A stretch of 38,414 bases of DNA, from assembly GCA_903859715.1 (NCBI GenBank), contig CAIONS010000017.1, forward strand, positions 1 to 38,414, read 5' to 3'. A program made the translations under genes and the position numbers. Position 1 is the stretch's first letter; each line of letters begins with the position of its first letter. Below, one piece after another: positions 1 to 8,320 of this stretch. Source of the DNA: an uncultured Opitutia bacterium (GTDB taxonomy: Bacteria; Verrucomicrobiota; Verrucomicrobiia; Opitutales; Opitutaceae). The notes beneath the pieces are model-generated. The model had not been told where the DNA came from. It made no database searches and saw nothing but the letters and a program-made list of their open reading frames with translations.

Positions 1-75
1 CATCCGTCCGACCACGGGCCGACTCCTGCGGCAAGCTCTTCGGCTCCTGTCCTCGGAGTCGGCCAAGGCATCCAA
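1..75. repeat. Palindromic repeat at left window edge
   Basis: Arms ggccgactcc (17-26) and ggagtcggcc (55-64) are exact inverted copies. They enclose a 28-base core (27-54) that also occurs, on the other strand and with different arms, at 38361-38388. This looks like a dispersed palindromic element. The position at the very edge suggests an assembly break in a repeat, which is inference. Confidence 0.6.
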
Positions 76-287
76 AGCGCCTTTGTCTCTCATAACTTAA
101 TTTACCCGATCCGCTGTCCAACGATCGGGGTCCACTTCACTGTTACTTCAGGGACTGAAGACGCCGACATTTCGGAGAGCGAAACAGCTAGAGCGATAGA
201 GAGGTAAAAGAGGCGGCACATTTTCGAAACCAAACGTTTCAGTGAACCGCGCTCGGTGTCGGTTCCGGAGAGTGGTTCGCCATAGAA

Positions 288-698
288 TTAAGGGAATTTA
301 TCGTAACCGCTGGCCAGTATCTTCCTATTATCGATCAGCTCGTGGTAGTGCGCAGGGCCGCCTTCAACTGTTTGTTCGACGAATGATTTGGTACCGGCGA
401 CATATACAAGCATAACCAACGCCCCTTGGCTCAGACTGGGTGGACCGAGTATATCGCATGAGTCGGCTACAAGGCCACGTGACCGCAGCCTCTCGAGAAC
501 AAACGTTCTCCCTGGGCCTACGAATTCGTTGGCCCAATTGGGGTTCGAATATTTGCCTTCGTCTGTTCGAGCTGCCAGCACCACCGTATAGCCGCCTTGC
601 GAGTCGTATGCATTCCACTGACACTTACCTTGGGTGATGCAGCCCGTGAAGGTTCCTACGGCTAATACCGCCGTAATAACGAGAAATGCTCGGTTCAT
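288..698 (-). CDS. Small putative lipoprotein, unknown function
   Basis: A 136-residue protein with an N-terminal hydrophobic signal segment (residues 4-19) followed by a lipobox-like FTGC, so Cys20 would be the lipidated residue. The Phe at -3 is atypical for a lipobox, so type II signal peptidase processing is likely but not certain. The mature part has no domain I recognise. It contains several Gly and Tyr residues and a further Cys in the middle (SCDILG). Local base composition is noticeably less GC-rich than the operons to the right, which could mean recent acquisition or weak constraint. It stands alone, with no same-strand partner nearby. Existence as a gene is likely from the signal peptide; no function is assigned. 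Confidence 0.6.
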   Translation of the reverse strand: MNRAFLVITAVLAVGTFTGCITQGKCQWNAYDSQGGYTVVLAARTDEGKYSNPNWANEFVGPGRTFVLERLRSRGLVADSCDILGPPSLSQGALVMLVYVAGTKSFVEQTVEGGPAHYHELIDNRKILASGYDKFP

Positions 699-895
699 TG
701 TCTAGTATTCTCCGCCGGATTTTGCCGCAGAAGGTGCCACGGGGTCATGAGTAAACAATGGACAAAATCTTCTGAAACGCACGAATTTTGCTCTGCGCTC
801 ACCATCTGAAGCTGACCTGTCGATACCTTATTTCCGATCTGCGCCTTTGCCCTTGTCGCGTTTGGTCTGCGCCGCTACCCGTGGATTGATCCAAC

Positions 896-972
896 GCAGT
901 GGTAGCTCAGCTGGATAGAGCAGCGGTTTTCTAAACCGCCGGTCGGGTGTTCGAGTCACCTCCACTGCGCCA
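896..972 (+). tRNA. tRNA-Arg (anticodon TCT)
   Basis: A full cloverleaf is visible. The acceptor stem gcagtgg/ccactgc is 7 bp perfect, with discriminator G and an encoded CCA (970-972). The D stem is GCTC/GAGC with GG in the loop. The anticodon stem GCGGT/ACCGC carries loop TTTCTAA, giving anticodon TCT. The T stem GGGTG/CACCT carries loop TTCGAGT. The length is 77 nt. It reads AGA codons. Confidence 0.95.
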
Positions 973-1048
973 ATTTTCAATCTCGGTCGCCCGATGGGTC
1001 TTCGAACTCCCATCTCCGAGCTACGATCTCCTACGGCAACGCCGTTTC

Positions 1049-1855
1049 CTATTCGCGGCGGACCAGCATGGCGCCGCCGTCGATGATTACGCTCGTGCCG
1101 GTGATGTAGGCGGCGTCCTCGCTCGCGAGGTGCAGGAAGCTGCCGGCCACTTCCTCCGCGCTGCACATGCGGAGCAGCGGCACGGTCTTGTCCACCAGCT
1201 TCGCAAACCGCCGGTCCCGGTCGTAGATCGCCTTCGTCAGGCCGGCGTACACCATGCCGGGCGCCACGATGTTCGCCGTGATGCCGTGCGGGGCGAGTTC
1301 CTGCGCGATGATCTTCATCAGCATCAGCTGCCCGCCCTTGCTCGCGCAGTAGCTGCCACCGTGCGGCCAGGGCATCTCCTGCACCCAGCTCCCCGTGAAC
1401 AGGATCACACCCCGGCGCTCCTTGCCACGCCGCGGGTTCTTCACCATCAGCCGCGCCGCCTGCTGCGCCACGCGGAAACTGCCCGTGAGATTGACCTCCA
1501 GCGTGCGGTGCCAGGCCTCCTCCGTGAGTTCGAGGAACGGCTGGTTGGTCACCGTGCCGGCATTGGAAATGGCGACATCGATCCGGCCGAGCCAGACGGC
1601 GGCCTGGCGGACCGCGCGCGCCACCGACGCCGCCGACGTCACGTCGCAGCGCACATAATGCGCCGCGTCCGCGCTCAGCTTCTTCGCCACAGCCTGGCCC
1701 GCCTTGACCGGCAAAAGGTCGCCGAGCACGACCCGCGCGCCCGCCGCGAGGAACCGGGTGGCAACCGCGCGACCGATGTCGCCGCAGCCGCCGGAAATGA
1801 ACACGCCTTTGCCAGTAATGCCTTTCATAAAATTGAATTTTGGGACTGCGGACAA
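1049..1855 (-). CDS. SDR-family NAD(P)-dependent oxidoreductase
   Basis: A 268-residue classical short-chain dehydrogenase/reductase. The nucleotide-binding glycine motif (SGGCGDIG) lies near residues 20-27. The NAG motif (SNAGT) is near residue 95, and the active-site YxxxK sits in SYCASKG, preceded by a Ser in FTGSW. The C-terminus TGTSVIIDGGAML is typical of the family. It probably oxidises or reduces a sugar, sugar acid or polyol hydroxyl in the cytoplasm, but SDR sequence does not fix the substrate. It is the last same-strand gene after the UlaG-like lactonase and dehydratases. A 231-bp gap holding a long inverted repeat (1868-2071) separates it from them, so it may be transcribed with that operon or separately. 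The start ATG at 1855 gives the usual SDR N-terminus. Confidence 0.9.
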   Translation of the reverse strand: MSAVPKFNFMKGITGKGVFISGGCGDIGRAVATRFLAAGARVVLGDLLPVKAGQAVAKKLSADAAHYVRCDVTSAASVARAVRQAAVWLGRIDVAISNAGTVTNQPFLELTEEAWHRTLEVNLTGSFRVAQQAARLMVKNPRRGKERRGVILFTGSWVQEMPWPHGGSYCASKGGQLMLMKIIAQELAPHGITANIVAPGMVYAGLTKAIYDRDRRFAKLVDKTVPLLRMCSAEEVAGSFLHLASEDAAYITGTSVIIDGGAMLVRRE

Positions 1856-1867
1856 AAACTTGGATTG

Positions 1868-2071
1868 TTTTACATGAGAGAACGGAGGGAATGGAGATAC
1901 GGATTAAGGCATTTTTAACCACGGATTACACGGATTCGATCTGGATAATACCTGCCGGACCAGAAGGTTGATGGTTCAGATCCCAATCTATTTTCAGGGA
2001 GCCTTTATCCGGATCGAATCCGTGTAATCCGTGGTTAAAACCCTCTGTTTTCTCCGTTACCTCCTGTAAAA
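1868..2071. repeat. Large imperfect inverted repeat
   Basis: The left half (1868 to about 1945) and the right half (about 1998 to 2071) are inverted copies. They share blocks such as ttaaccacggattacacgga with its complement, and the outer ttttacatgag/ctcctgtaaaa. The outer block resembles the repeat at 16384-16464 (aacggagg and tctcctgtaaa tracts), so both probably belong to one dispersed family. It fills the gap between the two genes. It could fold into a long RNA hairpin in the operon transcript. Confidence 0.8.
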
Positions 2072-2086
2072 TCCGGATCGATGCGT

Positions 2087-2929
2087 TCATGGCACCGTCA
2101 GTCCGTCCGCCGTGATCGTCATATCGCGGCCGACTTCGGGGATGATGACCTCGGCCGTGCCACCCAGCTTGCGGTAGGTTTCCTCGAAGAGCTTTGGGTC
2201 GAGCGTCTCGCAGGCCGGGATTTTCTCCTTCGGACGCGACCAGAGATAATGATGGTGCGGCATGAGCGTTCGCGCGTCGAGCTGCCAGGCCAACAGCGCC
2301 GCCTCGTGGGCGTTCATATTGCCGACGGAACCGTTTATGCAGAGCGTCGCGAAGGCGAAGGACGTGCCCTTCAGCGCCCGGTGAATGCGCGCATCGTAGT
2401 CCGTGTCGCCCGTGTGAAATAGCCGCAGTCCGTCAAAATCAAAGACCACGCCCAGGGCATCGGGCACTTCCCAACCCAGGATCCCCGCCTCATGCCGAGC
2501 CACGATCGCGGTCAGCTTCACGTCGCCCAGCTCAAGCACCTGCCCATGTACGAAAGGTACGACCTGTGACGGCAGAAGTCCCCACGACAGCGCATGGGCC
2601 ATCGCGGTCGGCGGCATGATGAACTTCGCCTGCGGCCGGCGCCGGGCCAGCTCGGGAATGCAGCCGGGGTCCAGATGATCCTCGTGCCAGTGGGTGCTGA
2701 TGACGATGTCCGGCTCCGCCTCACCGGCAGTGATCGGCGCGGGAAACGCCCGCGCCACGCCAAACATCGTCTCCACCGCATCGGAAAGATACGGGTCAAT
2801 CCAGACCTGCCTGCCGGCCGGGGTCTTAAAAATAAAGCCGGAGCCGCCGAGCCACCATGCGCCCAGCGAACCAGGTGCAACGTTCCGACGGGCGATGCGC
2901 TGGGCCAAAGCGTGAGCCTGCGCGCTCAT
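2087..2929 (-). CDS. UlaG-like MBL-fold metal-dependent hydrolase (probable lactonase)
   Basis: A 280-residue metallo-beta-lactamase-fold hydrolase. The metal motif HxHxDH is HWHEDH at residues 80-85. Further ligands are probably the Asp in FHTGDTDYD and the His cluster in LMPHHHYLW. The overall plan resembles UlaG (L-ascorbate-6-phosphate lactonase) and relatives, though shorter than the roughly 350-residue E. coli enzyme. In this context it would open a sugar lactone to the aldonic acid upstream of a dehydratase; this is an inference from neighbours. Its ATG overlaps the stop of the preceding dehydratase gene by 4 nt (ATGA), so the two are translationally coupled. It is cytoplasmic, with no signal peptide. 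Confidence 0.85.
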   Translation of the reverse strand: MSAQAHALAQRIARRNVAPGSLGAWWLGGSGFIFKTPAGRQVWIDPYLSDAVETMFGVARAFPAPITAGEAEPDIVISTHWHEDHLDPGCIPELARRRPQAKFIMPPTAMAHALSWGLLPSQVVPFVHGQVLELGDVKLTAIVARHEAGILGWEVPDALGVVFDFDGLRLFHTGDTDYDARIHRALKGTSFAFATLCINGSVGNMNAHEAALLAWQLDARTLMPHHHYLWSRPKEKIPACETLDPKLFEETYRKLGGTAEVIIPEVGRDMTITADGLTVP

Positions 2930-4125
2930 GATTTTTTCTCCTCCGAAACCCGCCGCGTCACTCCCGGGCGCGCCAGGAACTCCGGCCTCAGCGACACGCC
3001 CAGCCCCGCGCCAAAACCGGTCAGCACCGCCCGGCCTTCCCGCAGTGGCACGGGCTCAGCCACGACGTCGCGGTAGTAGCCTTCGCAGAAACCGCGGACG
3101 GTTTCCATGATCATGGCGTTTGGCATCGCCGCGCAGAGATGCAGGCAGGCAAAGAGGTTCACCGGCCCGGTGCAGTCGTGCGGCGCGATCGGCAGATGGT
3201 GCGTGTCAGCGAGCGTGGCAATCTTGACGGCCTCGCTCAGGCCGCCGGTCCAGATGACGTCCGGCATCACGATGTGCGCCGCACCCGCATCGAGCACGCG
3301 CCGGTAGGCGTGGCGCGTGAACAGCCGCTCGCTCACGCACTGCGGCACGCGGGTCTCTTTCACCAGCCGCGCCAGATCCACCGCGCTCTCCGGCTGGATG
3401 ATGTCCTCCATCCACATCACGTCGTAAGGCTCGAGCGCCTTGGCGATGCGGAGCGCACAGTTCACGTCCCAGCGCGAGTGGCCCTCAATCGCGATCTGCA
3501 TCCGGTCGCCCACGGCCTTACGGATCTCCTGCACCGTCCACAGTCCGCGCGCGAGATCAGCCGGGGAAAGATCGTGGCCCACGGGCCCGACCGCCGACCA
3601 GCCGGCCGGACCGGTCACCGCGCCGACATTGAGCTGCGGCGCGAACTGGTCCCACGGCCAGACCTTCATCGCGGTGATGCCCTGCGCCAGCAGCGACTGC
3701 GCGAGTTCGCCGGGGTTCTTGAGGAAGCCATCCTGGTCCGCATAGCGCGGCGTGTTTACGCAGGTGTTGTAGATGCGGATCGTCTCGCGCGTCTGGCCAC
3801 CGAGGAGATTGAGTACCGGCTGGCCCGTGTGCTTGCCGAGCAGGTCCCAGAGGGCGAGGTCGATGGCCGATACCGCGCGCATCTCGGCGCCGGCAAAGCC
3901 GAAGAAATTCGCATACGAAAACAGCGCCTGCCAGTGCCGCTCGCGGTCAAACGCCGATTGTCCGACCAGCAGCGGCGCGGCAAAATCGTGGATCACCGAC
4001 TCGACCGCCGCTGGGATATAGAACGTCTCGCCGAGTCCCACGAGCCCGTCGTCCGTGTGAATGTGCAGCCAGAGAATGTTCGGATGCTCGGCCGAGCGGA
4101 AGGTCTCGAGACGCTTGATTTTCAT
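2926..4125 (-). CDS. Mandelate racemase/muconate lactonizing-family acid-sugar dehydratase (copy 1)
   Basis: A 399-residue enolase-superfamily protein with an N-terminal capping domain (about 1-125) and a TIM barrel. Likely catalytic residues are Lys154 (MKVW), metal ligands Glu214 (EGHSR), Glu240 (MWMED) and Glu266 (VSERL), and His316 (IAPHD). Most acid-sugar dehydratases have Asp at the first ligand; here it is Glu, with a Glu-x-His arrangement. The expected reaction is dehydration of an aldonate or similar acid to a 2-keto-3-deoxy acid. The exact sugar cannot be read from sequence. It lies between dehydratase copy 2, from which an 89-bp palindromic element separates it, and the UlaG-like gene, which it overlaps by 4 nt. 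Confidence 0.9.
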   Translation of the reverse strand: MKIKRLETFRSAEHPNILWLHIHTDDGLVGLGETFYIPAAVESVIHDFAAPLLVGQSAFDRERHWQALFSYANFFGFAGAEMRAVSAIDLALWDLLGKHTGQPVLNLLGGQTRETIRIYNTCVNTPRYADQDGFLKNPGELAQSLLAQGITAMKVWPWDQFAPQLNVGAVTGPAGWSAVGPVGHDLSPADLARGLWTVQEIRKAVGDRMQIAIEGHSRWDVNCALRIAKALEPYDVMWMEDIIQPESAVDLARLVKETRVPQCVSERLFTRHAYRRVLDAGAAHIVMPDVIWTGGLSEAVKIATLADTHHLPIAPHDCTGPVNLFACLHLCAAMPNAMIMETVRGFCEGYYRDVVAEPVPLREGRAVLTGFGAGLGVSLRPEFLARPGVTRRVSEEKKS

Positions 4126-4140
4126 GGGTGGCTCAAGTCT

Positions 4141-4229
4141 GTCATTTTGAGCGCAGCGAAAAATCCAGTGGGAATCCGTCGCGAGCTTCGATGATATCCA
4201 ACTGGATTCTTCACTTCGTTCAGAATGAC
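4141..4229. repeat. 89-bp palindromic element, family A copy 1
   Basis: Ends gtcattttgagcgcagcg (4141) and cttcgttcagaatgac (to 4229) are inverted copies with arms of about 29 bp. A second copy of identical length lies at 19556-19644. The element sits inside an operon, between two dehydratase genes. It could therefore act on mRNA stability or differential expression. Confidence 0.9.
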
Positions 4230-4260
4230 AAGGCAGGTTGGCGATGTGGACGGGGTGCCC

Positions 4261-5469
4261 TCACCCCGTTGATTTCCTGCCCTTCGCGCCCGGCTTCGCT
4301 GCCCCGCCCTTCACCGGCTGCTGGCCCAGCCGCTTTTCCCAGCCTTCCTGGTGAACGTTGAGGTAGGCCTTGGGATCGTAGGGATGCGCACGCACAACCT
4401 CGAGGTTGAGATCGAGGCCGAGCCCGGGCGCGGTCGGCAGCGAAAGGTGGCCGTTGGCCGGATCCAACGTCGGTGTCCACGTCACCAAGTCGTGGGTCCA
4501 CGGGTCATTGAACGGATCGAAGTGCTCCTGGATCAGGAAATTCGGCACGCAGGCCGCCAGCTGGAGACAGACCGCCGTGGCGACCGGGCCGCCACTCTGG
4601 TGCGGCGCGATGTAGCTGCCGTGCGCCTGCGCGAGCCCCGCCACCGCGAGCGTGGGTCCGATGCCGCCGAGCGACATCGGTTCGGGTTGGAAAATGTTCA
4701 CGCCCCCGCCCGCCGCCAGGGTGTAGAACTGGCCGACGGTGTCATACATCTCGCCCGTCGCGACACGGATGGGACTCTGCGCGCCGACCGCGTTGGCCGG
4801 CTGCTCGCGCTCGCGCGTGGTCGGCTCCTCCCACCAGTACAGGTCGAGCGGCGCCAGCTTGCGCGCGGCACGGAGGGCATCGGCCTCCGTGAAGCGCGCA
4901 TGAACGTCGATCAGGATCCGGAGTTCGGGAAACTTCGCCCGCAGGGCGGCGATGATGTCGTAGGACAGCTGGAGTTCCCGGTCCTCGATGAAACCCTGCG
5001 CCGTGCCGAACGGATCGACCTTGAGCGCGTGAAAGCCCTTCGCGACCACCGCCTTCGCGGCCTGCACGAAATGCTCCGGCGTGCGCTCCGTGCGGTACCA
5101 GCCGTTGGCGTAGCCGAGAACGGTGTCACGCACGCGTCCACCGAGCAGCTGGTAAATCGGCACGCCCAACGATTTCCCAAGGATATCCCAGCATGCCACC
5201 TCGATCGCCGCGATGGCCGTGCGATGAATGTGGCCACCGTCGAGCGAAACACTCTCAAACAGCCGTTTTGCCAGCCGCGTGATCTGCGTCGGGGCCTGGC
5301 CGAGGGCGAGGTGCGCGAGTTCGTGCACGGCCGCCTCGGTGGTTTTGATGAAGCCGTTCAGCGTGCCCTCGCCGATGCCGTACAGGCCGGAATCGGTGTG
5401 CACCTTGACGAAGAGCCAGTTTTTCCAGCCGGCGCCGACGGTGAAGGTCTCGATTTTCGTGATACGCAT
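4261..5469 (-). CDS. Galactonate-dehydratase-like enolase-superfamily enzyme (copy 2)
   Basis: A 402-residue mandelate-racemase-type enzyme. It has an N-terminal cap and a barrel with Lys150 (LKVDP), Asp188 and His190 (IDVHAR), Glu214 (WWEEP), Glu240 (ATGEM) and His290 (APHQSGG). The Asp-x-His plus late His pattern matches the D-galactonate dehydratase (DgoD) type more closely than copy 1 does. Expected product is a 2-keto-3-deoxy aldonate; D-galactonate itself is only one candidate. The C-terminus is a lysine- and glycine-rich tail (residues about 385-402). The gene follows the transketolase C subunit by 10 bp, so it is operonic. A short palindrome (cggggtg/caccccg, 4251-4268) overlaps the stop codon. 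Confidence 0.9.
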   Translation of the reverse strand: MRITKIETFTVGAGWKNWLFVKVHTDSGLYGIGEGTLNGFIKTTEAAVHELAHLALGQAPTQITRLAKRLFESVSLDGGHIHRTAIAAIEVACWDILGKSLGVPIYQLLGGRVRDTVLGYANGWYRTERTPEHFVQAAKAVVAKGFHALKVDPFGTAQGFIEDRELQLSYDIIAALRAKFPELRILIDVHARFTEADALRAARKLAPLDLYWWEEPTTREREQPANAVGAQSPIRVATGEMYDTVGQFYTLAAGGGVNIFQPEPMSLGGIGPTLAVAGLAQAHGSYIAPHQSGGPVATAVCLQLAACVPNFLIQEHFDPFNDPWTHDLVTWTPTLDPANGHLSLPTAPGLGLDLNLEVVRAHPYDPKAYLNVHQEGWEKRLGQQPVKGGAAKPGAKGRKSTG

Positions 5470-5479
5470 GGGGTAAAAA

Positions 5480-6463
5480 TCAGCGAAGCACCTCGCGCGC
5501 CGCAGCCGCGATGTCGGGCGCGCCCATCTGGTAGTGTTTCACGAGGTAGGGAATCGATCCGCTTTCGCAGAAAACATCCGGAATGCCGACCTTGCGCAGG
5601 CGGACCTTGAGCCCGGCCTCCACGGCGAGATCGGCGACGGCACTGCCGAGTCCGCCCGTTACGACGTGGTTCTCGGCCGTCACGACGCGGGGGAAGCGCG
5701 CGAGCAAGGCCGACACGGTGTCGCGGTCGAACGGCTTGATCGTCGCCACATGGAGCACCGCGGCGCTCACCCCGGTCGCAGCCAGCTCGGTCGCGGCCTC
5801 GAGCGCGCGGCCGGTCATGAGGCCGGTGCTGATGATCGCGACATCCGTGCCGTCACGAAGGAGCTTGGCGCGGCCGATTTCGAAGCGGTGCGTCTTCTCA
5901 TCCAGCACGACCGGCACCACGCCGCGCAGCAGGCGCATGTAAACCGGGCCGTCATGATCCGCGATGACCTGCGTGGCCTGCGCGACCTCGGTGGCGTCGC
6001 AGGGGTCGATGACAGTGAGATTCGGAATGGACCGCATGAGCGCGAGGTCCTCGATGCCCTGGTGCGTGCCGCCGTAGCCGGTGGTGAGGCCGGGCAGGCC
6101 GGCGATGATCTTGACGTTGGCCCGGCCCAACGCGGCGCCGATGGCGATGAAGTCATAGGCCCGGCGCGTGGCAAAGACCGCGTAGGTCGTGGCAAACGGC
6201 ACGTAGCCGGTGCGCGCCAGCCCGCAGGCGCAGCCCACGAGGCTCTGCTCGGCCATGCCCATCTGGAAGAAACGCGCGGGAAACTTGTCCGCGAACACGT
6301 GGATGTCCGTGTATTTGCCGAGGTCGGCGGTCAAGCCGACGATCCGCGGGTTTTTCTCGGCGGCGCGCACTAGCGCGTGGCCGAAGGGCGCGGTGGCGGT
6401 CTGGGCCGCGCCGTCCGTGGACGAAGTGAGGATGCTGCCGGTGACTCCGCGGGGCGTGCTCAT
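5480..6463 (-). CDS. Transketolase, C-terminal subunit
   Basis: A 327-residue protein with the Pyr-type TPP-binding domain and the C-terminal transketolase domain. The catalytic Glu is in QMGMAEQSL, which activates the TPP of the partner subunit. The C domain begins near residue 190. The start at 6463 is chosen because its ATG overlaps the stop of the N subunit (ATGA); a longer open frame would begin inside that gene. With its partner it forms a split transketolase moving two-carbon ketol units between sugar phosphates or related acceptors. In a sugar-acid operon a dedicated substrate is more likely than the general pentose phosphate role, but this is inference. Confidence 0.92.
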   Translation of the reverse strand: MSTPRGVTGSILTSSTDGAAQTATAPFGHALVRAAEKNPRIVGLTADLGKYTDIHVFADKFPARFFQMGMAEQSLVGCACGLARTGYVPFATTYAVFATRRAYDFIAIGAALGRANVKIIAGLPGLTTGYGGTHQGIEDLALMRSIPNLTVIDPCDATEVAQATQVIADHDGPVYMRLLRGVVPVVLDEKTHRFEIGRAKLLRDGTDVAIISTGLMTGRALEAATELAATGVSAAVLHVATIKPFDRDTVSALLARFPRVVTAENHVVTGGLGSAVADLAVEAGLKVRLRKVGIPDVFCESGSIPYLVKHYQMGAPDIAAAAREVLR

Positions 6464-7299
6464 GGCGCGGCCTCCCCGAGCTGGCTGCGCGCAATGGCCC
6501 ATTCCTCGGGCGCCACGCGGATGAAATGGTTTTTCTCACGCTGCTCGAAGAGCGGGACGCCCCGCCCCATCAGCGTGTCGAGTACGATCGCGTGCGGCCG
6601 GCCGGGCACGGTCTTCGCGGCGGCGAGCGCGGCGAGGATGGCGGCGGGGTCGTTGCCGTTGATCCGCTGCGTGTGCCAGCCGAAGGCCTCCCATTTCTTA
6701 TGGAGGGGCTCGAGACCCATCACCTTGGACGGCGGACCGTCGGCCTGCTGGTTGTTGCAGTCGATGAAGGCGAAAAGATTTTCCAGCCCGTGGTGCGCGC
6801 CGGCCATCGCGGCTTCCCATGTCGAACCTTCCTGGCACTCGCCGTCGGAGAGCAGGTTGAACACGCGGGCGGATTTTCCGTCGAGGCGCAGGCCCAGCGC
6901 CATGCCGACGGACTGCGTGAGCCCGTGGCCGAGCGAGCCGCCGGTGAGTTCGACCCCTGGGGTCGTCTCAGGCGCGGACATTTCCAGCCGCGATCCGTCA
7001 GCGCCGTACGTGTCGAGTTCCGCCAGCGGAATAATCCCGGCCTCGGCGAGCGCAGCGTAGAGCCCGATGGCGTAATGGCCGATCGAGAGCACAAACCGGT
7101 CGCGGTCGGGCCACGCGGGATTTTTAGGATCGTGGCGCAGTTCACCGAAATAAACCGTCGCGAGCAGGTCGGCGATGCCGAGCCCCTGCCCCACGTAACC
7201 TTGGCCGACGATCTCCGCCATGTGGAGCACATGGCGCCGCATCGTGTGGGCGCGTTGCTGGATCTGCCGGAGGTCGGCGGCGGGCGTAAGGGTGGTCAT
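6460..7299 (-). CDS. Transketolase, N-terminal (TPP-binding) subunit
   Basis: A 279-residue N-terminal half of transketolase. It carries the TPP/Mg motif LSDGECQEGSTWEAAM ending in CNNQQADG, and the family patterns GSLGHGLTQSVGMALG and SIGHYAIGLYAAL. The first Gly of the usual GDG is Ser here, as in some split transketolases. It overlaps the preceding SDR gene by 4 nt and the C subunit by 4 nt, so the SDR and both subunits are coupled. This coupling and the separate start signals argue for a true two-subunit enzyme rather than a frameshifted single gene. It acts in the cytoplasm, and the active site forms at the interface with the C subunit. Confidence 0.92.
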   Translation of the reverse strand: MTTLTPAADLRQIQQRAHTMRRHVLHMAEIVGQGYVGQGLGIADLLATVYFGELRHDPKNPAWPDRDRFVLSIGHYAIGLYAALAEAGIIPLAELDTYGADGSRLEMSAPETTPGVELTGGSLGHGLTQSVGMALGLRLDGKSARVFNLLSDGECQEGSTWEAAMAGAHHGLENLFAFIDCNNQQADGPPSKVMGLEPLHKKWEAFGWHTQRINGNDPAAILAALAAAKTVPGRPHAIVLDTLMGRGVPLFEQREKNHFIRVAPEEWAIARSQLGEAAP

Positions 7300-8072
7300 T
7301 GGAGTTCCTGCCCACCGGTGAAGTTGAACCTCTCGCCCGTGACATAGGCGGCCTCGTCGCTGGCGAGCCAGATGACGGCCTGCGCCACCTCGGAGGGTTC
7401 GACGCGGCGGCCCATCGGCAGGGTCTTCGTGCGCGAGGCGATGAGTTCGTCGAGATTCTGGCCGGTCACCTTTGCGAGGTCGCGGTCGAGGGCGTCGACC
7501 ATGCCGCCGGTCATGCGGCCGGGCGCGATGGTATTGACGGTGATCCCGTGCGGCGCCCAGGCGAGGGCGGCGGACTTGGAGAGGCTGTCGACGGCCGCCT
7601 TGCTCGCGCCATAGGTGGCGAACAGCGGCACGCTCAGCTTCGAGGCCGGGGTCGAGATCGTAATGATGCGGCCGAATTTATTCGGCATCATCGCCTGCGC
7701 CGCGGCCTGCATGACGAAGAACGCGCCGCGGGCGTTGATGGAGAAAACCCGGTCGAAGCGCTCGGGCGTGAGCTCGTGCAACGGGTCGACGAGGCAGATG
7801 GCGGCGCAGTTCACCAGGATGTCGAGCCGGCCGAATTGCTCCACGACAGCCTGAACGGCGGCCTTGACCGCCGCGGGCTGCGCGATGTCGAGCGCCAGCG
7901 CGAGGCCATGGCCCTTGCCAGGAGCAGCCAGGGCGAGCGTTTCCTTCGCCGCGGCGAGATTGAGGTCGGCGACGATGACCGTCGCACCCTGCTGCGCACA
8001 GGCCAGGGCGACCGCACGGCCGAGGCCGTTGCCTCCACCCACGATCAAGGTGATGCGTTTGGACAGCTTCAT
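7296..8072 (-). CDS. SDR-family oxidoreductase, first gene of sugar-acid operon
   Basis: A 258-residue classical SDR. The glycine motif is VGGGNGLG (residues about 11-18), acidic Asp (VIVADL) suggests NAD preference, NCAAI replaces the NNAG motif, and the active site is YGASK with Ser in ISTPAS. The ending TGERFNFTGGQEL is unusual in lacking the common DGG. It probably oxidises a sugar or sugar acid, giving the lactone or keto acid used by the downstream enzymes. It is the promoter-proximal gene of the run 8072 to 2087, with ATGA overlaps to transketolase. Upstream lies a 248-bp gap with a palindromic repeat; no regulator gene is adjacent. Confidence 0.9.
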   Translation of the reverse strand: MKLSKRITLIVGGGNGLGRAVALACAQQGATVIVADLNLAAAKETLALAAPGKGHGLALALDIAQPAAVKAAVQAVVEQFGRLDILVNCAAICLVDPLHELTPERFDRVFSINARGAFFVMQAAAQAMMPNKFGRIITISTPASKLSVPLFATYGASKAAVDSLSKSAALAWAPHGITVNTIAPGRMTGGMVDALDRDLAKVTGQNLDELIASRTKTLPMGRRVEPSEVAQAVIWLASDEAAYVTGERFNFTGGQELQ

Positions 8073-8231
8073 GGCAGGAAAACTTCGGGGTACTTCATAT
8101 TCAGCGGGGTGGCCGGACGTGACCGCACAGGGGCGGGGGTAAATTCACGGCAGACAGTCATGGCCACGCCCCGGAGCGCGCTCAAGCGCGGCGTGACTTT
8201 ATTTTTGATTTTTCTTTGGGCGGGTTGGAAC

Positions 8232-8319
8232 GGTGGGCGGGCACGTCCCCGTGCCCGCATAGATGTCGGCCAGTAGATGACGTCGCTCCCATGCAGGCAC
8301 GGGGACGTGCCTGCCCACC
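8232..8319. repeat. Inverted repeat with 29-bp arms
   Basis: Arms 8232-8260 (begins ggtgggcgggcacgtcc) and 8291-8319 (ends gtgcctgcccacc) are inverted copies with few mismatches, each containing its own small palindrome. It lies between the stop of the 8321 gene and the start of the sugar-acid operon, in the region expected to hold the operon promoter. Promoter elements are not recognisable. Confidence 0.85.
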
Positions 8320-8320
8320 T

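Noticed and set aside
3139-5610. Long open frames on the plus strand opposite the dehydratase genes
   Set aside because: They mirror the minus-strand genes in a GC-rich genome, are Arg/Ala/Gly-rich without domains, and the opposite strand has clear enolase-superfamily motifs.
5480-7299. Transketolase broken by frameshift
   Set aside because: The two halves overlap by a regular ATGA with separate starts, and split N/C transketolases are a known family arrangement.
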